This document shows positions 1 to 10,441 of a stretch of 64,000 bases of DNA, in pieces. The notes under the pieces are model-generated. The model was not told where the DNA came from. It saw only the letters and a list, made by a program, of their open reading frames with translations, and searched no databases. The stretch is taken from NCBI RefSeq assembly GCF_001886815.1, contig NZ_CP018099.1, forward strand, positions 2,106,501-2,170,500. Direction: 5' to 3'. Both the position numbers and the translations under genes were made by a program. Each line of letters opens with the position of its first letter. The first letter of the stretch is position 1. Source of the stretch: Caldithrix abyssi DSM 13497. Lineage in GTDB: Bacteria; Calditrichota; Calditrichia; Calditrichales; Calditrichaceae.

Positions 1-18
1 GACTTTTGGGACAGCCCC
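1..18. repeat. Terminal end of a MITE copy
   Basis: The first 18 bases match, base for base, the right end of the MITE at 23120-23294 (the stretch GACTTTTGGGACAGCCCC). The rest of this copy would lie outside the window. The remaining bases up to 57 are a short spacer downstream of trkH with nothing else recognisable. Confidence 0.6.
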
Positions 19-57
19 ATACATGCTACCGTCTTTCCACAACTTTCACTACTGGTT

Positions 58-1500
58 TTAACGCTTCCAGAAAATGGGCACAAACAAAACAAGCACCGTG
101 TAAATTTCCAGCCGCCCGGCAAGCATTAAAAAGGAAAGAAACCATTTACCGATCAACGGCAGATGGGCGTAATTTTCCGTGGGGCCCACCGAGCCGAATC
201 CCGGACCGATATTATTGATGGTTGCCGCCACACTCCCAATACAGGTTTCCCAGTTTAATCCCAGCCCGCTCATGAACAAAACGCCAATAATCGAAAGCAG
301 AATGTAGAGCAGAGTAAAACCGGCGATGTTGGTTACGATTTCTTGCGGCACGCTACGCTTGCCCACGCGAACCACAAAAACGGCATTGGGATGCAGCAAT
401 TGTTTGACCTGATTGATGGCAAACTTGAATAAAATGATGGAGCGAATGATTTTCATGCCGCCGCCGGTCGAGCCGGCGCATCCGCCAAAATACATTAAAA
501 TGATCAAAACAACTTTTGACAAAATTGGCCATTGCTCGTAATCTGATGTACCGTAACCAGTTGTGGTAATGATCGAAACCACCTGAAACAGCACATGGCG
601 AAAAGAAAATTGTTCATAGCCCAATATGGAAAGAATATCAATGGCGATAAAGACGGTGGCCGCCAGAATAATGGCCATAAATGTGAGTGTTTCCGGATCT
701 TTAAAATAGCTGAAAAACTTTCCTTTAAATGCCCGGTAATGTAAAGAAAAATTAGTTCCGGCAATAATCATGAACACAATGATGATGTAGTCGATCAAGC
801 CGCTGTTAAAGGCGCCAACGCTGGCATTCTTTGTGGAAAATCCTCCCGTGGCCATGGTGCCAAAGGTGTGACACCAGGCGTCGAACCAGTTCATGCCGGC
901 CAGTTTCAAGGCAACAGCCTCAATAACGCTGATAGCCACATAAACCACCCACAAAAGCTCGGCGGTGTGCTTAATGCGCGGCGTTAAACGATCTGGCGTG
1001 GGGCCGGGAACCTCGGCTTTAAAAAGCTGCATGCCGCCAATGCCCAGTAAAGGTAATATTGCCAGCGAAAGGAGAATAATGCCCATTCCCCCCAGCCAGT
1101 GCGTTAATGAGCGCCAGAAAAGCAAGCCTTCAGGCAGGGCTTCGATATCGGTTAAAATGGAGGCGCCGGTGGTGGTAAAGCCGGACATGGTTTCAAAAAA
1201 GGCGTCGGTATAGGATGGAATGAAGCCGCTAAAATAGAAGGGCAGGGCGCCAAACAGGGCGTAAAGCGTCCAGCCCAGGGTAACGATCAAAAAGCCGTCT
1301 TTAATATCCAGTGTAACCTCGCCGCGCGTCAGCAAAAAGAGGGGCAAGGCCACTATCAAAAGCACGCCCATGGTTTGCAAAAACGCTATTTCGTCGGGCT
1401 CGGCAAAATTGAACGAGATCAACAGGGGAATGATCAGCACAACGATCATAAAGAGGAGCAGCGCGCTCAGAACATGGAAAATACTGCGATAATGAATCAT
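58..1500 (-). CDS. trkH: Trk-type potassium uptake membrane subunit TrkH
   Basis: This is the pore-forming subunit of a Trk/Ktr potassium uptake system in the inner membrane. At 480 aa it has the usual length. The four pseudo-repeated selectivity-filter loops with their conserved glycines are visible: TTTGAS near residue 110, ATGGFS near 218, TTTGYG near 313 and NNIGPGFG near 430. Hydrophobic segments fill the rest. It begins 7 bases after the stop of trkA, so the two are one transcript with trkA first. The C terminus looks complete, and a MITE end lies just beyond the stop. The family assignment is firm; whether the coupling ion is H+ or Na+ cannot be read from the sequence. Confidence 0.95.
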   Translation of the reverse strand: MIHYRSIFHVLSALLLFMIVVLIIPLLISFNFAEPDEIAFLQTMGVLLIVALPLFLLTRGEVTLDIKDGFLIVTLGWTLYALFGALPFYFSGFIPSYTDAFFETMSGFTTTGASILTDIEALPEGLLFWRSLTHWLGGMGIILLSLAILPLLGIGGMQLFKAEVPGPTPDRLTPRIKHTAELLWVVYVAISVIEAVALKLAGMNWFDAWCHTFGTMATGGFSTKNASVGAFNSGLIDYIIIVFMIIAGTNFSLHYRAFKGKFFSYFKDPETLTFMAIILAATVFIAIDILSILGYEQFSFRHVLFQVVSIITTTGYGTSDYEQWPILSKVVLIILMYFGGCAGSTGGGMKIIRSIILFKFAINQVKQLLHPNAVFVVRVGKRSVPQEIVTNIAGFTLLYILLSIIGVLFMSGLGLNWETCIGSVAATINNIGPGFGSVGPTENYAHLPLIGKWFLSFLMLAGRLEIYTVLVLFVPIFWKR

Positions 1501-1507
1501 GGCGTTA

Positions 1508-2848
1508 CTAACTGAAAAGTTTTTCTACTTTTTTAACAGCCCCGGGGAGAGCAAACACCACCACCTTATCCCCGGCCACAATCTGCGTGTTTCCGGTGGG
1601 GATGATGATCTGATCCCCGCGAATAACGCCGCCCAACAGGGCATTTTGCGGAAAAGCGATTTTTAATATGGGCTTTTTCGTGATCTTTGAGCCGGGTTGG
1701 GCAATCAATTCAATGATCTCAGCCTCCACACCGGGGATGGAGGCAATACTGACGATTTCGCCCTGGCGGATGAATTTTAATATGCCGCTGACCACCAACG
1801 ATTGTTTGGACACAAAAGCGTCGATGCCAATGGTCGGAATGATGGGCGCATAATCCGGTTTATTAATTAAAGAAATGATACGCGGCACACGCAGGTGTTT
1901 GGCCATCAGGCAGGTGATAATGTTGGTTTCGTCGTCGCCGGTCACGGCAATAAAAGCGTCCATATCAATAATGCCTTCCAGCGCCAGCAGGTTAATATCA
2001 CGGCCGTCGCCGTGGATGACCATGGAACGGTCGAGGCGTTCGGCAAGGGTGTACGATTTTTCAACATTCGATTCAACAATTTTGACCTGGTGGTTGTCCT
2101 CAAGTTCGTTGGCGATCAGGTAGCCGATCTGGCCGCCACCTAAAATCATTATCCGCTCCAGCGAAATATTATGCTTACCCACCATTTTCAACAATTGAGG
2201 AATATTCTCACGATCCAGCACAACAAATATATGATCGTTAGGCATCAAAATATCATCGCCGCCGGGTATTTTGGTAAAATCTTTGCGTTGAATGGCCGTA
2301 ATCCGGAAGGGAAATTGCGAATACTGCGCGCTTATTTCTCGCAAAGGCAGACGTAAAATCGGGCAGTTGGCATCCAGATGGATGCCCAGCAGCACCAGCT
2401 GTCCGTCGGCAAATTCAATAATGTCGCTGGCTGCGCTTTGTCTGAGCAGACGCACGGCGCCTTTGGCCACAATAGACTCTGGATGCAGCAAGGTATCAAT
2501 GCCCAGTTTGTCAGCATTTAAATAGGCTTTGGAGCTTAAGTATTGTGGATTACTCACGCGGGCCAGGGTTTTTTTGCAACCCGCCTCTTTGGCCGCCATG
2601 GCCGCCATGATGTTAACCTCATCCTGATCGGAGACGGCAATCAGCAAATCGGCGTGTTCTACCCCTGCCTGGTGGAGCAGTTTGAAATCAGCTCCGTGAC
2701 CCAATAATACCTGGGCATCCAGAGCCTGCTCCACATATTTGAAACGTTCTTGCTCCGACTCGATAATGGAAATATTGTGTTTTTCGTATGCCAGACGTTT
2801 GGCCAGCGAAAAGCCAATATCTCCTGCGCCAACGATGATAATATTCAC
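1508..2848 (-). CDS. trkA: Trk system regulatory subunit TrkA
   Basis: This is the cytosolic NAD-binding gating ring of the potassium uptake system. The 446-aa protein has the full tandem arrangement RCK_N-RCK_C-RCK_N-RCK_C. Both Rossmann nucleotide loops are present, GAGDIG at residues 7-12 and GGGQIG near residue 235, each at the start of a half. The start codon agrees with the first beta strand of the Rossmann fold. It lies directly upstream of trkH, and 15 bases separate it from the end of the threonine aldolase gene, so the threonine aldolase may share the transcript. The assignment is secure from domain architecture and neighbourhood. Confidence 0.95.
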   Translation of the reverse strand: MNIIIVGAGDIGFSLAKRLAYEKHNISIIESEQERFKYVEQALDAQVLLGHGADFKLLHQAGVEHADLLIAVSDQDEVNIMAAMAAKEAGCKKTLARVSNPQYLSSKAYLNADKLGIDTLLHPESIVAKGAVRLLRQSAASDIIEFADGQLVLLGIHLDANCPILRLPLREISAQYSQFPFRITAIQRKDFTKIPGGDDILMPNDHIFVVLDRENIPQLLKMVGKHNISLERIMILGGGQIGYLIANELEDNHQVKIVESNVEKSYTLAERLDRSMVIHGDGRDINLLALEGIIDMDAFIAVTGDDETNIITCLMAKHLRVPRIISLINKPDYAPIIPTIGIDAFVSKQSLVVSGILKFIRQGEIVSIASIPGVEAEIIELIAQPGSKITKKPILKIAFPQNALLGGVIRGDQIIIPTGNTQIVAGDKVVVFALPGAVKKVEKLFS

Positions 2849-2863
2849 ATTACCAGCCTCTGG

Positions 2864-3901
2864 TTAAAGGTTTTTACTGACGTTTTTAAATGCCTCAATG
2901 GCTCGCTCGATGGCCTGATCATCAATATGTAAATGCGTAACAACTCGCAGGCGCGTGGGGGCAAAGGCAATTACTTTAACGCCTTCTTCCAATAACCGGC
3001 TGGCTATTTCGGCGGAAGAACGTCCCGTTAAACTGGTATCTACAATAACGATGTTAGTCTGAACGGTTTGTAAATTGACCACCAGGCCGGGCATCTCGTT
3101 AATGGCTTCGGCCAGGGTGCGCGCCCGTCGGTGGTCGTCGGCCATACGTTGCCAGTTATGTTCAATGGCGTAAATGGCCGCCGCCGCCAGGATGCCCGCC
3201 TGACGCATTCCGCCCCCGTAAGCCTTGCGGTAACGATGGGCGCGTTCGATAAAATCTTCGTCGCCTGCAATAACCGAGCCCACTGGCGCTCCCAGTCCTT
3301 TAGAAAAACAAAGCGAAACCGAATCAAAATATCTGGAAAATTCTTTAATGGTAATGCCGGTTGCGATGGAGGCGTTCCACAGACGAGCGCCGTCCAGATG
3401 CATTTTTAATTTATATTTTTTGGCCAGTTTGTGCATTTTCTTGATTTCGTCCAGAGGATAAATGGTGCCGCCCCAGCGGTTGTGCGTATTCTCCAGAGAA
3501 ATCAAACGCGTTTGCGGGAAGTGATGGTCTGCAGGACGAATGGCTTCTTCAACCTCTTCCACATTTAATACGCCGTATTTCCCGGGAAGCGGACGGAGCT
3601 GAACTCCGGAGAGCATGGCGGGAGAACCGCTTTCGTAATTAAAGATGTGCGCCCGTTCTTCGCAAATAACCTCATCGCCGGGCTGGGTGTGGGCATTAAT
3701 GGAAACTTGATTGCCCATGGTTCCGCTGGCTACAAAAAGGGCCGCTTTTTTACCGGTAAGTTCTGCAATTTTTTCCTGTAAAAGATTGACAGTCGGGTCC
3801 TCGCCAAATACATCATCCCCGACTTCGGCCGATGCCATGGCCTGACGCATGCCTTCGTCCGGTCTTGTGAGCGTATCGCTGCGTAGATCTACAAATTCCA
3901 T
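2864..3901 (-). CDS. ltaE: Low-specificity L-threonine aldolase
   Basis: This PLP enzyme cleaves L-threonine or allo-threonine to glycine and acetaldehyde. The 345-aa reading begins with the family's usual first strand (EFVDLRSDTLTRP). It carries the PLP-lysine region FSKGLGAPVGS and the substrate loop HLDGARLWNA. The frame stays open for 63 more codons upstream, but the ATG at 3901 is preferred: AGAAAGG lies just ahead of it and family members start there. The upstream residues (Cys-rich, partly encoded by the GC hairpins at 4015-4080) are not expected in a protein. A metabolic link to potassium transport is not apparent; sharing a strand with trkA is probably incidental. Confidence 0.92.
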   Translation of the reverse strand: MEFVDLRSDTLTRPDEGMRQAMASAEVGDDVFGEDPTVNLLQEKIAELTGKKAALFVASGTMGNQVSINAHTQPGDEVICEERAHIFNYESGSPAMLSGVQLRPLPGKYGVLNVEEVEEAIRPADHHFPQTRLISLENTHNRWGGTIYPLDEIKKMHKLAKKYKLKMHLDGARLWNASIATGITIKEFSRYFDSVSLCFSKGLGAPVGSVIAGDEDFIERAHRYRKAYGGGMRQAGILAAAAIYAIEHNWQRMADDHRRARTLAEAINEMPGLVVNLQTVQTNIVIVDTSLTGRSSAEIASRLLEEGVKVIAFAPTRLRVVTHLHIDDQAIERAIEAFKNVSKNL

Positions 3902-4014
3902 GTTAACCTTTCTAAGTATTGACATACATTTGCAAATTAAAAAGAAGCGAGGTTTTTCGCAAACAAATTGTGTTGAAAGTTTGTGCAGGAGAGCCGCGGC
4001 ACAATAACAATTAA

Positions 4015-4080
4015 TGGAGCGCTCCTTCAGAGTGCTCCATCCCCTGCTGAAGAAAAATTGCCCGGGGCAACGCCCCGGGC
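4015..4080. repeat. Double-hairpin repeat element, copy 1
   Basis: Two perfect or near-perfect hairpins lie side by side. The first is TGGAGCGCTC paired with GAGTGCTCCA around a 5-nt loop (4015-4039). The second is GCCCGGGGC paired with GCCCCGGGC around AAC (4060-4080). The same two hairpins, in the same order and spacing, recur at 60790-60853. The element sits between the threonine aldolase start and the end of the 172-aa gene, so it could also terminate transcription from the latter, although no T-run follows. Confidence 0.7.
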
Positions 4081-4133
4081 AACAACACATCCTATTGCCC
4101 AGCTCAACCTTTCACCAGACAAACTGACCCCTT

Positions 4134-4652
4134 TCACCCATCGCACCTTCCCTTCAACCTGTCAAGCTGTTTTTTTAAATTCTCTTCAATCCAGTTTGTG
4201 CGGTATCGCCGCAAAAGCGCTTCCGAGTCTGATTCCAGATTTAACAATTGGATCAATTCCTGTTTGCGAATGGATCGGCCATTCACATAAATCTGCCGGG
4301 CGCTGTCCGGATCCGTTCCTTCTAAAAATTCAAGAATGAACGCGCCCTGGTAAATATAGGGCTTTTGAGTGGCCGGATTGACAGAAAATTGCGAACGTCT
4401 GTTCATATCCGAGGCCGTTTGTAAAAATTCGTTTAACATTTTAAAGATCACCGTTTGAGCGGGATTGGTGCGCATACTGCTTGTTTTTTGACAGCATTTT
4501 TGTTCGACAATAATGAAAAACCCCGTGCAGTAATTGACCATAATCCAGTCGATATCATGCACAATCAGGCCGTGAAAAGAGTCTCGCAAATTGGCTCTGA
4601 TCCAGTGGGAAAAATCGAGGTTCCTTTGATTGGTAAATTCCGGGCGCGTCAT
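4134..4652 (-). CDS. Small protein, putative PD-(D/E)xK nuclease paired with a DNA methyltransferase
   Basis: I do not recognise a named family for this 172-aa protein. Residues 29-52 read as a hydrophobic strand with Asp33 and Asp35, then a second strand ending in Glu50-Gln-Lys52. That D...ExK layout is the core of PD-(D/E)xK nucleases such as restriction enzymes. The rest is charged and helical, ending in a basic coiled-coil-like helix. The gene starts 9 bases after the methyltransferase stop and has its own GAGGAGG ribosome site, so the two are co-expressed. The context (methylase followed by a small nuclease-like protein) suggests the restriction or nicking half of a modification system. 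This is inference; it could instead be an accessory or immunity protein. Confidence 0.6.
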   Translation of the reverse strand: MTRPEFTNQRNLDFSHWIRANLRDSFHGLIVHDIDWIMVNYCTGFFIIVEQKCCQKTSSMRTNPAQTVIFKMLNEFLQTASDMNRRSQFSVNPATQKPYIYQGAFILEFLEGTDPDSARQIYVNGRSIRKQELIQLLNLESDSEALLRRYRTNWIEENLKKQLDRLKGRCDG

Positions 4653-4661
4653 AGGGCCTCC

Positions 4662-6872
4662 TCACAATGTAAATTGTTCCCTGAAAAAATTCCCGTGGAT
4701 ATCGGTGTAAATGATCCCAACTGTTTTGCCGGAAGGGATGTCTCCCAGTTCTATTTGCAGGCCGCTGTCATTTAATTCGGCAAAGCGCTTGTTGATCTCT
4801 TCCCGGTTTTTGCCGGCTGTTTTCAAAAAAGGAAAGAGTTCTTCCGCAAAAAAAGTCAAATCAAAGGTAAACCACCTGCCATTGTAATCTCGATCGATAA
4901 ACACGGCCGACAGGGCGCCCAATCCGCACCAGACCTGTTTTTTTTGTGCGTGACGGCCGCGGCTTTTAAAAGATTTGATGAAAAGCCGGCGCGCAGTCCC
5001 CTCCGATTCTATTTTTGATTTTACCTGTGGGGGCAGATTTAAATGAAAGCCGATCGCCTCCTCAAAATCGTGGTTCTTCTTTCTGTTCTGATTGGGCTGC
5101 CCGTTTTGCGAAGGGAATGCGCCTAACTGCGTAAGGATTTGATCAGGAATTTTAAAAAAATAAAAAGTTATTCCATCGCTGTGAAAAGAATCAGAATCCA
5201 TTTCGAGATAAAGCTCTGGCACAATAATGTAGATGGCAGCCGGACTGTTGGATTGTAATTTTTTACTCAGGTCGCGCAGATAGGGGATATCGATGGATTG
5301 TCCAGCCGATTTTGTGTCGTCGAAAATTAACGCCGGCGAATCATCCAGCTTTCCGTCAAATTCGATGCCGTTCCATCGAAAGGGTTGTAAAGTGATATTG
5401 AAAACAGTAGAAACAAACTGGCGGTAGACTTGTGGATCAAGCTTCAAGCGATTATCAGGAGGCGGTGACAGCGCACGACAGGTTAAAAAACTACGCGCCT
5501 TTCGTCTAAATTTTTTGTTTCTGTTTTGCGCGTCCTTTGAATCATAAATTTGAAGCAGACGTTTTTGCATGGTAAAATAGGCCAGTTTGCCCATGTCAAC
5601 GGCAATCCACTGACGGTTAAGTTTTTCAGCCACAACGGCAGTGGTTCCGGAACCGGCGAAAAAATCCATTATTAAATCGCCTTCTTTTGTGAAAGAGCGA
5701 ATCACTCTGGCCAGTAATTGTTCGGAATTCTCTGTGGGGTAGCCGCTGGTATCGGTGTATGATGGAATGTCGCGCCAGTCGTTGGTGATTTTTTCTTCGT
5801 CTCTGGTCAAATATTCGATTTTAAACTCTTCAACAGGCGCCGTTTTAAAACGGGGAATCTCTCGAATCTCGCGGACGCCAAAGACTTCCGTTTGCGTGGT
5901 GATGTCCTGATATTTGAATTTATTCACGCCTTTAGTGGAAATCGTTTTGTAAAAGGCGTCGTCGTTGCCGCTTTGCGAATAATAGAAGATGGCGCCGCTT
6001 GGCTTGTGTTTAACGCGTAAATAATGCTCCTTTAGTAATTGTTCGGTTTTGGCCTGATTCAGTGAAAAATGCTGTCCGGCGGGCGGTAAAAAGGTTAATC
6101 CCAAAACCCGTCGTTCTCTGGGATTGCGCTCTTCCTGACTCAAAAAGCTGGTCCATTTGATTCTGGAAAGCGGTTTTTTAGCCAGCTGATTCTCAAAAAA
6201 ATAACGATCGGATCTGGAATAAACGTAAAGGTATTCGTAGGCCACTTCGTATTTTTTAAGGCTACCCATGCTTTTTCGTTTGCGGTTGATAATGATCTCG
6301 TTGATAAAACGATCGATGGAAAAAATTTCATCCAGAATAATTTTAACATAATGTCCGTAATTGTAAGCATTGCGCACCACCATTACGCCGTCCTCGGCAA
6401 GAATTTCACGGGCCAGAACCAATCTTCTGCGTAAAAATTCGATAAAGTCCGATCCGACTCTGCGGGCGCTGTAGGCGCGCTGCCCTTTGTTGGCGTCGTA
6501 GCGCTCGCCGGTGGCAAACGGCGGATCGATGTAAATCAGCTTAACTCTGCCTTTGATCCTGTCTTTAATCAATGGATGTTGATTTCTGTAAACGCTTTTA
6601 AGAAAAGATAGGTTGTCGCCAAACACAATCAGGTTTTTCCAGCTCTCTAATTCCACCTCCCCGTCCGGAGCGTAAACACGATCTACCTGCAGCGCCGCGG
6701 GAAGCACCCCGTCCCGATTCGCTAAAAGCGCCTCCTCGCTTATTTTATTGCGATAAACCAGTTCAAACTCTTTTGCAGGATCGTGAAATAGTAAAGATTG
6801 AAGCTCCTGGGGAATGGCCTTGCCTTCGGAAAGAGCCGTGATAATTTGTCGCCGCTGTTCTTCAGAGAGCAT
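4662..6872 (-). CDS. Beta-class site-specific DNA methyltransferase (type III Mod-like)
   Basis: This SAM-dependent DNA methyltransferase probably makes N6-adenine or N4-cytosine. Motif IV (DPPF, residues 116-119) precedes motif I (FAGSGT, residues 405-410), the beta-class order seen in type III Mod subunits. The interval of roughly 200-370 would be the target-recognition region. About 300 residues follow the catalytic core, a long C-terminal part that I cannot assign. No type III Res helicase is encoded beside it. The start at 6872 is chosen because GGAGG sits 7 bases upstream; an in-frame start 19 codons earlier has no such site. The only partner in the operon is the 172-aa nuclease-like protein downstream. 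Confidence 0.85.
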   Translation of the reverse strand: MLSEEQRRQIITALSEGKAIPQELQSLLFHDPAKEFELVYRNKISEEALLANRDGVLPAALQVDRVYAPDGEVELESWKNLIVFGDNLSFLKSVYRNQHPLIKDRIKGRVKLIYIDPPFATGERYDANKGQRAYSARRVGSDFIEFLRRRLVLAREILAEDGVMVVRNAYNYGHYVKIILDEIFSIDRFINEIIINRKRKSMGSLKKYEVAYEYLYVYSRSDRYFFENQLAKKPLSRIKWTSFLSQEERNPRERRVLGLTFLPPAGQHFSLNQAKTEQLLKEHYLRVKHKPSGAIFYYSQSGNDDAFYKTISTKGVNKFKYQDITTQTEVFGVREIREIPRFKTAPVEEFKIEYLTRDEEKITNDWRDIPSYTDTSGYPTENSEQLLARVIRSFTKEGDLIMDFFAGSGTTAVVAEKLNRQWIAVDMGKLAYFTMQKRLLQIYDSKDAQNRNKKFRRKARSFLTCRALSPPPDNRLKLDPQVYRQFVSTVFNITLQPFRWNGIEFDGKLDDSPALIFDDTKSAGQSIDIPYLRDLSKKLQSNSPAAIYIIVPELYLEMDSDSFHSDGITFYFFKIPDQILTQLGAFPSQNGQPNQNRKKNHDFEEAIGFHLNLPPQVKSKIESEGTARRLFIKSFKSRGRHAQKKQVWCGLGALSAVFIDRDYNGRWFTFDLTFFAEELFPFLKTAGKNREEINKRFAELNDSGLQIELGDIPSGKTVGIIYTDIHGNFFREQFTL

Positions 6873-9433
<2,561 letters not shown>

Positions 9434-9479
9434 AACTACTGAAAATTTACTAACCAGTCTCAAAGCGGACTTTCTATCT

Positions 9480-9520
9480 AAAGGCGTTGCAAAGCATCTG
9501 TTTTTGTGACGCCTTTTTTA
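9480..9520 (+). terminator. Rho-independent terminator of isocitrate dehydrogenase gene
   Basis: AAAGGCGT (9480-9487) pairs with ACGCCTTT (9509-9516) and is followed by a T-run. It lies about 50 bases after the stop codon of the plus-strand gene. Confidence 0.75.
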
Positions 9521-9634
9521 AATGTTTCCTTTCAGTCCCAAAAGCTGTAAACAATTAGATTAACTCATTACGTATTACTGCTATATTTTCCTGGCGTACT
9601 TTGCGCAATCTTTGCGATTGATTAAATCAAAAAA

Positions 9635-9670
9635 GCTCGAGTGAAAAACCTGTTTTGTTTTCACTCGAGC
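9635..9670 (-). terminator. Rho-independent terminator of the DUF6448/feo transcript
   Basis: GCTCGAGTGAAAA (9635-9647) and TTTTCACTCGAGC (9658-9670) form a perfect 13-bp stem with a 10-nt loop. Read on the minus strand it is followed by TTTTTT, so it terminates the transcript ending with the 9747-10391 gene. The remainder of the 313-bp gap 9434-9746 shows no other feature. Confidence 0.85.
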
Positions 9671-9746
9671 CTATATTAATCTGCTTGACGCTTTATTTTG
9701 TAGTAAAAAAACACGCCTTAAGCATATTGAAAATCACAAAAGAGAA

Positions 9747-10391
9747 TTAATGACCGTCGCACTTGGCTGGCGGAGTCGCTTCTACTGATGTTTCAGCGGA
9801 ATGATCGTGTCCCGATTTTTGCGTTGCTTTGTAAACTCCATCAACATAATGGATAAACTTAACATAAGAGGCCACAAATTCTCGGCCCGCTTCCACATCG
9901 TTTGCATCGAAATTTTTCTTGGAAACCAGATCGTGAAAATGTTCATGGAGACCTTTTTTTACATTGTCCGTTAAAATTTTTAAAACCTCATCGGCTGATC
10001 CTTTGACCAGAGCTTCATCGCCGGCCCGGATGGCTGGCCCAAGGTCCATTCCCGCAGGCTTTAAGCCGGTATAAGGCGCGCCTTCGCTTTCTCTATGAAG
10101 ACGAACGACGGTTTCAAGAAAATAGGTGTCGGCAAGTTTTTGGGCTTCAGGGCTTAATTTGCGGACTTTAAGTGTTTTTTGAAAAGAATCTATGACTTCT
10201 TTTTCCTGCTCACTATTGACCCAAATTAAAACCAAATTCACGTTTCCGGTTTCAAGCGCTTTTACGGCTGCTGTTACTACCGGGCCGTCAATGGCATCGC
10301 AATGAGCCTGCGCCCTGCTATTGAACAAAAATAGCGCTAAAAACAAAAAGATAACCGAAAGCCCGAAAGATGAAAACTTGTGATTGACCAT
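9747..10391 (-). CDS. DUF6448 family exported protein
   Basis: This 214-aa protein starts with a typical signal peptide (basic start, hydrophobic run, cleavage after RAQA) and is therefore periplasmic or secreted. The mature part begins with HCDAIDGPVV, characteristic of the DUF6448 family, whose function is not established. The C terminus is His-rich (SGHDHSAE, CDGH), suggesting metal binding. The start at 10391 is set by a strong GGAGG; the frame remains open further upstream only because it runs inside feoB. Its place directly after feoB suggests a role in iron or other metal handling, which is inference from position and the histidines. Confidence 0.75.
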   Translation of the reverse strand: MVNHKFSSFGLSVIFLFLALFLFNSRAQAHCDAIDGPVVTAAVKALETGNVNLVLIWVNSEQEKEVIDSFQKTLKVRKLSPEAQKLADTYFLETVVRLHRESEGAPYTGLKPAGMDLGPAIRAGDEALVKGSADEVLKILTDNVKKGLHEHFHDLVSKKNFDANDVEAGREFVASYVKFIHYVDGVYKATQKSGHDHSAETSVEATPPAKCDGH

Positions 10392-10441
10392 AAAGGTACC
10401 TCCCTGATTAATGATTGTTTTAGTGTCAGCAGCTGTTAACG

